A program made the position numbers and the translations under genes. DNA of 21,214 nucleotides from Candidatus Woesebacteria bacterium RIFCSPHIGHO2_01_FULL_44_10 (GTDB lineage Bacteria; Patescibacteriota; Microgenomatia; UBA8517), in contig MGGO01000029.1 of assembly GCA_001792465.1 (NCBI GenBank), forward strand, positions 1-21,214, given 5' to 3'. Below, piece by piece: positions 12,457-19,493 of this stretch (position 1 is the first letter of the stretch; the number at the start of each line of letters is the position of its first letter). The notes beneath the pieces were generated by a model, which saw nothing but the letters and a program-made list of their open reading frames with translations, searched no databases and was not told where the DNA came from.

Positions 12457-14249
12457 GCGTTTTCTATATTTTCTATTAAGTTCTCTGGGATATCAACAAT
12501 AAAGCGGCTGGGCGGATTGCTGGCTTTTTGACCGAAATATAGTCTGCGGGCAGCATAGGTTAAGTACAAAACTTCCTTTGCCCGGGTCATGCCTACGTAT
12601 GCCAGTCGCCGCTCTTCTTCCAATTGATCGGTTTCCCAAAGACTCCGGGAGTGTGGGAAAAGCCCCTCCTCCATACCAACAATAAACACTATCGGAAACT
12701 CCAACCCTTTGGCAGCGTGCAAAGTCATCAGTGTTATAGAGTTATTCGGTTGCGCGTTACGCGTTACGGGTTGGTTGATTTGCTCATTCTGCACTAGGGC
12801 TACGTTTTCCAAAAATTCATGGATATTTGGAAATTCGGCTGCGACGCTTCTTAATTCCTTAATGTTTTCAAGCCTGGCCAGATTTTCTTCAGAGTCGCGA
12901 GCGTACTTTTCCAGGTATCCGGTTTTGGCTAGTGTGGAGTCCAGAAGGTCAAGAGTGGTATATGCTTCGCAATTTCCAATTTCCAATTTCCAATTTTCAA
13001 ACTTTTGTAACCTTCCCTTACCCAACTTGAGGACTCTTTTGTGGGCAATAGTGTCTTTGGGGTTTACCAAAAGCCTTAAGTATGAAAGGACGTCTTTTAT
13101 CTCCGCTCTCTCGTAAAACTTGACTCCCCCGACCAAGGTGTAGGGAATGCCGGCGTGTAGGAAGGCTTCCTCCAAGACACGGCTTTGGGCATTGGTGCGG
13201 TAGAGGACGGCAATATCAAAATTGTTAAATTGTTTCATGGTTAAATTGTTAATCTCGTTAGTCACAAGGGAAGCTTCATCAAGACCACTTTTGGCCTGAT
13301 AGATTTTGATTTTTTCTCCGGTGGCGTTTTTGGTCCAGAGAGAAAGAACGGGATGAGACTTGTTTTGAGAAATGATTATGTTTGCAGCGGACAAGATGTT
13401 TTGGGTCGACCGATAGTTCTGCTCAAGATTGATAACCTTGAGATTTTTGTAATCCCGCATTAGGTAATTAATATTTCGGTAATCTGCTCCTCTCCATGAG
13501 TAAATTGATTGACTCGCATCCCCGACAGCGGTTAAGTTTTCGTTCTCACCAACAATCTGCCGTACCATCTGATACTGAATTTTGTTGGTGTCTTGCCATT
13601 CGTCAACCAGAACGTGAGTCAGTTTTTTTTGCCATTTCTCAAGTACTTGGGGGTGTTGGTTAAAAAGCTTTACGGTTTTAAGCAAAAGGTCGTCAAAGTC
13701 AAGCGCGCCGATGTCCATTAGCATTTTTTCGTAAGACTGGTAAAGTGAGAATATTTTTTCCTGCCAGTCGCCTCTTGCGATCTCGGCATACTGCAAAGGG
13801 GACAACATCTGGTTTTTGGCTTCAGAGATGACGGAGGCAACCGAAGACGGTTTGTATGAATCTTCACTCAAACCAAGATTGGTGACGACCTCTCGTAGGG
13901 CCTCTTTCTGATCCTGTGCGTCAAAGATCAAAAAATTGTCAGCGACACCGATGTTTTTGCCGTCGATGCGCAGGACCCGGGCGCAAAACGAGTGGAAAGT
14001 TCCGGCAAAACCCGGAGTCTTGCCGGTGAGCGTCTCCACCCGTTGCCTCATTTCCCCGGCGGCTTTATTGGTGAAAGTTAGTAACAAAATATTTGAGGGG
14101 GAAACCGAGTTTTGGATAAACCAGGCCACCCTGTAGGTCAAAACTCGTGTTTTGCCGCTTCCAGCACCGGCCAAAACCAGCAAGGGGCTGCCTTCATAAG
14201 TAACAGCTTCTTGTTGAGCAGGGTTAAGAGAGTCTAGAATAGTAGTCAT
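12447..14249 (-). CDS. uvrD: UvrD/PcrA-like superfamily 1 DNA helicase, short form
   Basis: This 600-residue, 3'-5' type SF1A helicase has LNPAQQEAV at the start (Q motif), GAGSGKT at 28-34, LTFTNKAAGEMR, GTFHSFCARVLR, DEWQDTN, QSIYSWRGADYRN, NYRSTQNIL, YRTNAQSRVLEEAF, TLHAAKGLEFPIVF and YVGMTRAKEVLYL. It is shorter than standard UvrD/PcrA (about 720-750) and ends soon after motif VI, so the C-terminal RNA-polymerase-binding Tudor-like tail is absent. Three tandem-repeat tracts (separate entries) lie at loops just before motif V, in the 2B region and before motif IV. The start codon shares the CATG tetramer with the divergent LCP gene, leaving no 5' gap. It probably works in excision repair or replication restart. 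Confidence 0.92.
   Translation of the reverse strand: MTTILDSLNPAQQEAVTYEGSPLLVLAGAGSGKTRVLTYRVAWFIQNSVSPSNILLLTFTNKAAGEMRQRVETLTGKTPGFAGTFHSFCARVLRIDGKNIGVADNFLIFDAQDQKEALREVVTNLGLSEDSYKPSSVASVISEAKNQMLSPLQYAEIARGDWQEKIFSLYQSYEKMLMDIGALDFDDLLLKTVKLFNQHPQVLEKWQKKLTHVLVDEWQDTNKIQYQMVRQIVGENENLTAVGDASQSIYSWRGADYRNINYLMRDYKNLKVINLEQNYRSTQNILSAANIIISQNKSHPVLSLWTKNATGEKIKIYQAKSGLDEASLVTNEINNLTMKQFNNFDIAVLYRTNAQSRVLEEAFLHAGIPYTLVGGVKFYERAEIKDVLSYLRLLVNPKDTIAHKRVLKLGKGRLQKFENWKLEIGNCEAYTTLDLLDSTLAKTGYLEKYARDSEENLARLENIKELRSVAAEFPNIHEFLENVALVQNEQINQPVTRNAQPNNSITLMTLHAAKGLEFPIVFIVGMEEGLFPHSRSLWETDQLEEERRLAYVGMTRAKEVLYLTYAARRLYFGQKASNPPSRFIVDIPENLIENIENAWI
12749..12776 (-). repeat. Four 7-bp tandem units (SCGYAAC type) in the uvrD-like gene
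   Basis: Read on the coding strand, the units are AACCAAC, CCGTAAC, GCGTAAC and GCGCAAC, encoding NQPVTRNAQ immediately before motif V. The tract matches the 7560-7587 tract in the helicase-nuclease gene in unit, orientation and frame. Confidence 0.78.
12971..12998 (-). repeat. Four 7-bp tandem units (GGAAATT type) in the uvrD-like gene
   Basis: Coding-strand units are GAAAATT followed by three copies of GGAAATT. They encode ENWKLEIGN in the 2B region. The frame stays open. Confidence 0.85.
13219..13250 (-). repeat. Four 8-bp units (AACAATTT type) in the uvrD-like gene
   Basis: Coding-strand units are AACAATTT, AACCATGA, AACAATTT and AACAATTT. They encode the NNLTMKQFNNF segment, just before the IAVLYRTNAQ block. 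Confidence 0.75.
14235..14240 (+). promoter_or_regulatory. -10 box of the LCP gene
   Basis: TAGAAT ends 7 nt before the ATG at 14248 and lies inside the first codons of the divergent helicase gene. No -35 box is clear. A leaderless mRNA is predicted. Confidence 0.4.
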
Positions 14250-15339
14250 GAGTGAGACAGATCAGACTAATTCTAGCATGACTAAAAAGGCAAAGATCTT
14301 CTCCAAATTAAAAAGGCGTTTTCTGAAAAATATCTGGGCGGCTCGACTAACCGTTGCTGCTCTTGTCCTGACCGGGGCAGCGCTGGTGATTTTTCTTTTT
14401 GGGCTTGCGTTGAAAAATACAACCCTGGCCCAGTACTGGTTGTTTGCCAAAACTTTCATCTTTGTCCCCGAGGGCAGGATTGAGAGTTTTGAAGGTTGGA
14501 CCAACATTGCCGTTTTAGGCAAAGGCGGTGGGGGCCACGATGCACCGGACTTGACCGACACGATTATTTTTGCTTCAATTTCAAACGAACAACCTTCAGT
14601 TACCTTGGTTTCCTTACCTAGGGACATTTGGATGGCTGATCTGCGTGCCAAGCTAAACAGCGCCTATTACTGGGGTAACCAGAAAAAAGCTGGTGGAGGT
14701 ATTATTCTGGCCAAATCGAGCATCGAGGAAGTTGTCGGCAATCCGGTGCACTACGGGGTGGTCATTAATTTTGACGGTTTTTTGAAAATCATTGACGCCT
14801 TGGGTGGAATTGAAGTTGCTGTCGAGAGAAGTTTTGTCGACGAGCGCTTTCCCGTTGCGGGGCGGGAAAATGATGAGTGTGGTGGGGACCCGGAATTTGC
14901 TTGTCGGTACGAAACTATTGAATTTAAAGAGGGATTGCAAATAATGACCGGAGAAACGGCCTTGAAATTTGTCCGCTCAAGAAATAGCCAGGATGAGGTA
15001 GAAGGAACGGATCTGGCCCGTGCGGCCAGGCAACAGAAGGTTTTAGCGGCCATAAAAAAAGCGGCTCTGGTTCCAAAGTTGTTGTTGCGCCCACGCAAGG
15101 TGCTTCGGGTTTGGACCGCAGCCAAAGCGTCGGTGGAAACGGATCTGGACACCCGGGCCATGGCGGTGGTGGCCAGGAGATTGCTTGAGGCAAGGGATAA
15201 CTTAAATTCGTACGTAGTTCCCGAAGAGTTTCTTGTCGTCCCCCCCAAATCTCTCAAGTATGACAATTTATATGTTTTTATCCCCCGTGCCGAAGATTTC
15301 TCCGAAATCCACACTTGGGTTAAAACTATTCTTGACTGA
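14248..15339 (+). CDS. LytR-CpsA-Psr (LCP) family cell-envelope phosphotransferase
   Basis: This 363-residue protein has a short cytosolic tail, one membrane helix (about 33-55) and an extracellular LCP domain (about 85-330). Conserved blocks are NIAVLGKGGGGHDAPDLTDTI, VSLPRDIWM (with the catalytic-site Arg), INFDGFLKIIDALGGIEV and FVRSRNSQDEVEGTDLARAA with its second Arg cluster. LCP enzymes move glycopolymers from an undecaprenyl-type lipid carrier onto peptidoglycan or surface proteins. The family is common in Gram-positive-type envelopes, in line with a CPR monoderm. An in-frame ATG at residue 11 is an alternative start. The gene ends 2 bp from the convergent receiver-domain gene. Confidence 0.93.
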   Translation: MSETDQTNSSMTKKAKIFSKLKRRFLKNIWAARLTVAALVLTGAALVIFLFGLALKNTTLAQYWLFAKTFIFVPEGRIESFEGWTNIAVLGKGGGGHDAPDLTDTIIFASISNEQPSVTLVSLPRDIWMADLRAKLNSAYYWGNQKKAGGGIILAKSSIEEVVGNPVHYGVVINFDGFLKIIDALGGIEVAVERSFVDERFPVAGRENDECGGDPEFACRYETIEFKEGLQIMTGETALKFVRSRNSQDEVEGTDLARAARQQKVLAAIKKAALVPKLLLRPRKVLRVWTAAKASVETDLDTRAMAVVARRLLEARDNLNSYVVPEEFLVVPPKSLKYDNLYVFIPRAEDFSEIHTWVKTILD

Positions 15340-15341
15340 AG

Positions 15342-15686
15342 TTAAAGCTTTTTTATTCCCTCTAGAATTTGGTTCAAACCCATGTCTTTTGTCCAATTTT
15401 CATCTCCCCAGGTCTGCCTTTGTGAAGAGAAAGAAACAATTTTTGTTTCTGGAGACCTTTCCCTAATGATTGCTGCGGCTTTTTCACCATCACCTTTTGA
15501 GGGCATATTGGCGTCCACTATTGCCACTGTTGGATTTATACCTTCATCTAATAGTTGATCTACCTCTTCAACAGATTTTGCCTTACCAACAATTTCATGA
15601 CCATCCTCCTCAACAAACTCAAAAAGTGCTCCCTCATGTAGGAAAATCATGTCGTCTGCCCAAAGAATTCTTTCTCTGTTTCCCAT
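15342..15686 (-). CDS. Stand-alone response-regulator receiver domain
   Basis: This 114-residue protein is a single REC domain. ILWADD near the N-terminus supplies the acidic pair, VAIVDANMPSKGDGEKAA carries the phospho-acceptor Asp at about residue 58, KIVSFSS gives the Ser/Thr switch, and a Lys in NWTKDMG may be the conserved Lys. There is no output domain, as in CheY or Spo0F-type relays. The usual MDG after the Asp is replaced by an extended MPSKGDG, a common variant. No histidine kinase is in the window. A weak TAAACT (15696-15701, minus) ends 9 nt before the ATG. Confidence 0.82.
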   Translation of the reverse strand: MGNRERILWADDMIFLHEGALFEFVEEDGHEIVGKAKSVEEVDQLLDEGINPTVAIVDANMPSKGDGEKAAAIIRERSPETKIVSFSSQRQTWGDENWTKDMGLNQILEGIKKL

Positions 15687-15741
15687 GTTGTTGGAAGTTT
15701 AACAAAAGGGATTTTTAAAAGCAAATTTTGTACTTTGTTTT

Positions 15742-15750
15742 TGTTATACT
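15742..15750 (+). promoter_or_regulatory. Extended -10 box of the small membrane protein operon
   Basis: TGTTATACT (TGn followed by TATACT) ends 7 nt before GTG 15758. This choice of start fits the leaderless spacing seen elsewhere in the window. No clear -35 box is visible. Confidence 0.5.
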
Positions 15751-15757
15751 AGAATTG

Positions 15758-15955
15758 GTGCTGGAGTATACCAAAGAGCAAAGGAGACTTTTGGCTGAGT
15801 TTTTTATGACCATTGCTGCGGCCTGGTTCGCGGCCGGAGTGATTACCAGTGTTTTCTCTCGGACAGCAACCAGCGAAGAGGTATTAATAAATATTGGGGT
15901 CGGATTGCTTTTCACTTACATTTCTTTGCGTTTTGCTTTAAAATTAATTAGATGA
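15758..15955 (+). CDS. Small two-helix membrane protein, 65 aa
   Basis: From GTG 15758 the protein reads (M)LEYTKEQRRLLAEFF and then two hydrophobic segments, about 16-36 and 44-61, ending in a basic LKLIR. A longer frame from TTG 15728 would start upstream of the -10 box, so I prefer the GTG. An alternative TTG lies at 15755. I do not recognise a named family. Its stop overlaps the next start (ATGA), and a third tiny gene follows in the same way, so the three are one translationally coupled unit. Confidence 0.7.
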   Translation: MLEYTKEQRRLLAEFFMTIAAAWFAAGVITSVFSRTATSEEVLINIGVGLLFTYISLRFALKLIR

Positions 15956-16059
15956 TCACGCAGGAACAGATTCGATTAGCATTTGGGCTGGGCGGTATTG
16001 CTACGGCGCTGCTGATTCTATTAGTTTATCTGGGCGGGAGAAAGAAAAGAAAAAAATGA
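15952..16059 (+). CDS. Tiny single-pass membrane protein, 35 aa
   Basis: The ATG at 15952 overlaps the preceding stop as ATGA. The protein is MITQEQIRLA, a hydrophobic helix of about 18 residues (FGLGGIATALLILLVYLGG) and a basic tail GRKKRKK, so N-out/C-in topology is likely. No family is recognised. The overlap on both sides and the clear helix-plus-basic-tail design argue for a real gene. Confidence 0.55.
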   Translation: MITQEQIRLAFGLGGIATALLILLVYLGGRKKRKK

Positions 16060-16151
16060 ATTTTGTGAATGTCATATATGTTCTGGGAGTTCTGAGTATG
16101 GTTGGAGTCTTCTTTTTGGTTCGGCATTTAGACCAGCAAAAGAGTCGCTAA
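16056..16151 (+). CDS. Tiny single-pass membrane protein, 31 aa
   Basis: The ATG at 16056 overlaps the 35-residue ORF stop as ATGA. The protein has a hydrophobic segment (VIYVLGVLSMVGVFFLV) followed by a polar RHLDQQKSR tail. Its stop overlaps the stop of the convergent mannosyltransferase gene by 4 nt. I do not recognise it. Size and one-helix design recall accessory subunits of membrane complexes such as KdpF, but there is no direct evidence for such a role. Confidence 0.5.
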   Translation: MNFVNVIYVLGVLSMVGVFFLVRHLDQQKSR

Positions 16152-17161
16152 AATGCCCATTGCCCCCGCAGGAAAAGTTGAGTCAAGTAGACAAATCCAG
16201 CCGCGGAAAGTACGGTCCAGACGGCAAAGAGAATTTTGTTTTCAAGTAAACGAGCCAAAATCATAAAAAAGGGCGGCAGCGATAGCAGGTAGCGCGGGGT
16301 GGATAGAATAAAACTGGTTGAGGTGAACATCACAACTCCAAGTAAATAGTAAAGGCGGTAAGAAAATTTTATTTTGAACTTTTTGACAAAACTAATTGGA
16401 ATAAACGCCCAGGCCACTATCGAAGTTAGTCCTTCCACTACCCCGGTCATAATGTCTTCCCTTTTCAAACTTGAAATGATTCCCCGCCAAGGAAATTCAA
16501 AACTTTTGTACCAGTTCTGGTTGAGAATTTTCTGGAAAGCAAAAAAGTCAGAGTAAACTGCTTTGTTTAAATAGAGGTAAGCCATGATTGCTAAAGCGCT
16601 AGGAACAATAATTGCAGAAAGCTCACGAACCCTTTTCTTTTCTGAACTTAACCACTCAACAAGTAGTGCGGCCACAACCAGAAACCCGAACGGCCTGGTT
16701 AGGGTTAGAAGTCCGGCAGCAAGGCCCGCTGGTAACCACCTTTTATTGATGGCAAAAAGAAAGACAAGAGAAATAAGCAGGAGAAACAAAGATTCTGTGT
16801 AAGGGGCAGAAAAGAAAAAACTGGTAGGAAAGATGGTAAGGAGGAAGACCGTTTTGGCAGAGGAGATTTTATAAAAAACAACGGCTGCGATTATAAACAG
16901 GATTGATGAAAGTCCACTGGCAACAATTTCGGGGTTAGCTGCCAAAAGAAGACCCGCCCGCACCAAAAGAGGAAAAGTGGGCAGAAATACGATAAAATTG
17001 GCCTCATCACCGACATTGGTATAGCCGTGTTGGGCAAGGTATAAGTAGTGGGGTCCATCCCAGCGATTCCAAGTCCAGTCGGGGTTAATTAGAGGCAGAA
17101 AAAAGAGTATCAGGCGTGTTAGGATAAGAAAGATAAGTAAATGACGCGGCGCAATTTTCAC
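16148..17161 (-). CDS. PIG-V/Gpi18-like GT-C mannosyltransferase
   Basis: This 337-residue membrane protein has about nine to ten helices. The first external loop holds NRWDGPHYLYLAQHGY (D35) and then FIVFLPTFPLL, followed by FPTSFFFSAPYTESLFLLL and LTRPFGFLV, the pattern of the PIG-V family (Gpi18-related, COG5542). Eukaryotic PIG-V adds a mannose from dolichol-phosphate-mannose to GPI; bacterial relatives probably use polyprenyl-phosphate-mannose on the outer face of the membrane. The start is a GTG at 17161, supported by an extended -10 box ending 6 nt before it. Its first 21 nt overlap the start of the divergent double GT-C gene, so the two are expressed back to back. Confidence 0.83.
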   Translation of the reverse strand: MKIAPRHLLIFLILTRLILFFLPLINPDWTWNRWDGPHYLYLAQHGYTNVGDEANFIVFLPTFPLLVRAGLLLAANPEIVASGLSSILFIIAAVVFYKISSAKTVFLLTIFPTSFFFSAPYTESLFLLLISLVFLFAINKRWLPAGLAAGLLTLTRPFGFLVVAALLVEWLSSEKKRVRELSAIIVPSALAIMAYLYLNKAVYSDFFAFQKILNQNWYKSFEFPWRGIISSLKREDIMTGVVEGLTSIVAWAFIPISFVKKFKIKFSYRLYYLLGVVMFTSTSFILSTPRYLLSLPPFFMILARLLENKILFAVWTVLSAAGFVYLTQLFLRGQWAF

Positions 17162-19492
17162 ATACTAATTTTAGCAGCTGTTGCTTTTTTTGTCCGTTTG
17201 GCCATGAGCTTTTTACCCAGTTTTGAGATTGATATGAACGCTTGGTTGGGCTGGGCCAACCGCTTGGCTCAAGTCGGACCGACCGGGTTTTACAGTGACG
17301 CGGTTTGGACGCAGTACACTCCCGGGTTTTTGTATTGGCTTTGGGCGATGGGCAAGCTGGGATTAACTAACCCTTTAGCGGTTAAAATTCCAATCATGGT
17401 TGCGGACATTGTTCTGGGTCTGCTGATTTATAAGATTGTTTCGCCCAAGTCCAAAAGGTGGGGTTTGGCCGCCTTCGGGCTTTACGCTTTAAATCCGGCA
17501 ATCCTTTTTAACGGCTCTGTCTGGGGCCAGATCGACGGCATTTTGGCACTATTTTTGTTTCTTGCGGTTTATCTTCTTGTTGAAAGGAAAGTTGTTCTAA
17601 GTAGCCTTTCTTGGGCCGCGGCCTTTTTGATCAAACCCCAGGCGATAGCAGTTGTTCCCCTTTTGATATTATTGATGGCGAAAAAATTCCCGGCCAAAAA
17701 GTGGCTAATTTGGGGGAGTACAGCTGTGGCTGCAATTTTGGTTCTGGCACTCCCCTTTTTCCCCAGCGACCCCTTTTTGGGCCTCCCCGAATTAATTTCT
17801 AAGATGGGTGAGTATTATGCTTACACGTCAGTTTTTGCTTTTAACCTTTGGTCACTCGTTGGCATGTGGAAGGCAGACTCAATGGTGTTTTTGGGCCTGC
17901 CGTATGTTGCCTGGGGAGCAGTGGCTTTTGGTTTGAGCGTACTTTTTATCTTCTTAAAATTCCGAGCGAAGTTGAATGAGAAAGGTTTTGTCTACTTAGT
18001 TGCCAGTCTTTTATTTTTAGCCTTCTTTCTTTTTCCCACCCGAGTACACGAGCGCTATTTGTTTCCTGCACTAGCGTTTTTGATAACTGCAGCGGGCGTT
18101 TTAAAAGACAAAAAATTATTGGCAGGTTTTGTAGTTGTGAGCTTTTTGTTTTTGCTTAATTTGTATCACCCTTATGCTTATTACAATACCAACTTCTTGG
18201 TTAGCCAAAACTTGCTTACCTTAACTGGGGAGTTGACCAAAGTGACTGCTGCGGGGTTGTTGGCCATTTTCTTCTTACTTATTTTTTTTGATCGGTATCG
18301 TCCGCCAATAGTGGTGTTCACAAAAAAAGCGCTGTGGGCGATTATTTTGTTTGCGGCGATCACCCGATTGATTGGTTTGGCCAGTCCCAAGCAAGAGTAT
18401 TTTGATGAGGTGTATCACGCTTTTACGGCAAAAGTTATTTTGCACGGGGAGAGGCAAGCTTGGGAATGGTGGAATACGCCCCCGGAAGGCTTTGCCTATG
18501 AGTGGACCCACCCGCCGCTGGCAAAACTTTTAATGGTCGGTGGGATGTTGCTTTTAGGCGAAAACTCTGTCGGCTGGAGAGCCCCGGCGGCCCTTTTTGG
18601 GGTGGGTGCGGTTTATCTGGTCTACAAACTTGCGCATGAGATTAGTAAAGATGATCAGATTGCGGTTGTTTCAGCGGCCGTTTTTGCCCTTGACGGGTTA
18701 CCTTTGGTGATGAGCCGCATTGGGATGAACGATATTTACTTTTTATTTTTTGCTCTGGCTTGCCTTTACAGTTTTATCAAAGATAGGAATTTGGTCTCGG
18801 CGATTTTTTTCGGATTAGCAGCGGCGAGCAAGTGGACCGCGGCTTGGTTGGTGCCGGTAGTGGGGCTGTCCTTTTTTGTTTTCAAAAAGAAAGTAAAACC
18901 AAGTCTCTTGTGGTTTGCCGTTTTGCCCATGGCTGTTTATCTGGCCAGTTATTTACCAATGTTTGTTTCCGGCCACACATGGAGTCAGTTTGTGGAAATG
19001 CAAAAGCAGATGTGGTGGTACCATACCGGATTAACTGCCACACACAGCTATCAGTCGGCAGCCGTTAGCTGGCCTTTCATGCTGCGCCCAGTTTGGCTTT
19101 ATACCTTGGGGCGTCAGGGTAGCATGACTGCAAACATTTACGCAGCCGGTAACCCTTTTATTTTTTGGCCGGGGCTAGTGGCAGTCGGTCTTGCTTTAGT
19201 TTGGGCGTTTCGGGAAAGAAATCGCAAACTGGCTTTTGTCGCATTTTCGTATTTGGCCTTTTTTGTTCCTTGGATCGGAAGCCCACGGATTATGTTTCTT
19301 TACCACTATTTGCCAAGCTTGCCTTTCTTGGCCATAGCCACGGGGTACGCTTTACGACGGCTTCCCAGATTTTTATTCGTTTATTTGTTTATTGGACTGC
19401 TGGTTTTTATTTACTTTTTCCCCCATTGGACAGGCATTAAAATTCCCATATGGTTGGACAATTCCTACTATTGGTTCTCCTCCTGGAAGTAG
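17141..19492 (+). CDS. Double GT-C protein: Gpi18/GT87-like half fused to a PMT (GT39)-like half
   Basis: This 783-residue polytopic protein has two complete GT-C-like halves. The first (about 1-385) opens with a helix, then FEIDMNAWLGWANRL (E29, D31) and TQYTPGFLYWLW, like mannosyltransferases related to Gpi18/GT87. The second (about 395-783) restarts with a helix, the YFDEVYH motif (D422, E423), EWTHPPLAKLL (about 454), GWRAPAALFG and SRIGMNDIYF, matching protein O-mannosyltransferases (PMT, COG1928). The C-terminal ten or so residues are aromatic (NSYYWFSSW). Sugar transfer from a lipid-linked mannose to Ser/Thr outside the cell is the likely job of the PMT half. Convergent with the first stalk protein (stops 1 bp apart). 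Its own promoter is unclear. Confidence 0.87.
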   Translation: MTRRNFHILILAAVAFFVRLAMSFLPSFEIDMNAWLGWANRLAQVGPTGFYSDAVWTQYTPGFLYWLWAMGKLGLTNPLAVKIPIMVADIVLGLLIYKIVSPKSKRWGLAAFGLYALNPAILFNGSVWGQIDGILALFLFLAVYLLVERKVVLSSLSWAAAFLIKPQAIAVVPLLILLMAKKFPAKKWLIWGSTAVAAILVLALPFFPSDPFLGLPELISKMGEYYAYTSVFAFNLWSLVGMWKADSMVFLGLPYVAWGAVAFGLSVLFIFLKFRAKLNEKGFVYLVASLLFLAFFLFPTRVHERYLFPALAFLITAAGVLKDKKLLAGFVVVSFLFLLNLYHPYAYYNTNFLVSQNLLTLTGELTKVTAAGLLAIFFLLIFFDRYRPPIVVFTKKALWAIILFAAITRLIGLASPKQEYFDEVYHAFTAKVILHGERQAWEWWNTPPEGFAYEWTHPPLAKLLMVGGMLLLGENSVGWRAPAALFGVGAVYLVYKLAHEISKDDQIAVVSAAVFALDGLPLVMSRIGMNDIYFLFFALACLYSFIKDRNLVSAIFFGLAAASKWTAAWLVPVVGLSFFVFKKKVKPSLLWFAVLPMAVYLASYLPMFVSGHTWSQFVEMQKQMWWYHTGLTATHSYQSAAVSWPFMLRPVWLYTLGRQGSMTANIYAAGNPFIFWPGLVAVGLALVWAFRERNRKLAFVAFSYLAFFVPWIGSPRIMFLYHYLPSLPFLAIATGYALRRLPRFLFVYLFIGLLVFIYFFPHWTGIKIPIWLDNSYYWFSSWK
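17168..17176 (-). promoter_or_regulatory. Extended -10 box of the PIG-V-like gene
   Basis: On the minus strand TGCTAAAAT (TGn plus TAAAAT) ends 6 nt before the GTG start. It lies within the coding region of the divergent double GT-C gene. A leaderless mRNA is predicted. Confidence 0.45.
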
Positions 19493-19493
19493 T

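Noticed and set aside
15432..15450. 8-bp inverted repeat AGAAACAA/TTGTTTCT as a terminator
   Set aside because: It lies inside the receiver-domain coding region, encodes conserved residues (KIVSF), and has no T-tract in a useful place.
15728..15757. Longer TTG-initiated form of the 65-residue membrane protein
   Set aside because: The TTG lies upstream of the extended -10 box, so the transcript would not contain it; GTG 15758 fits the leaderless spacing.
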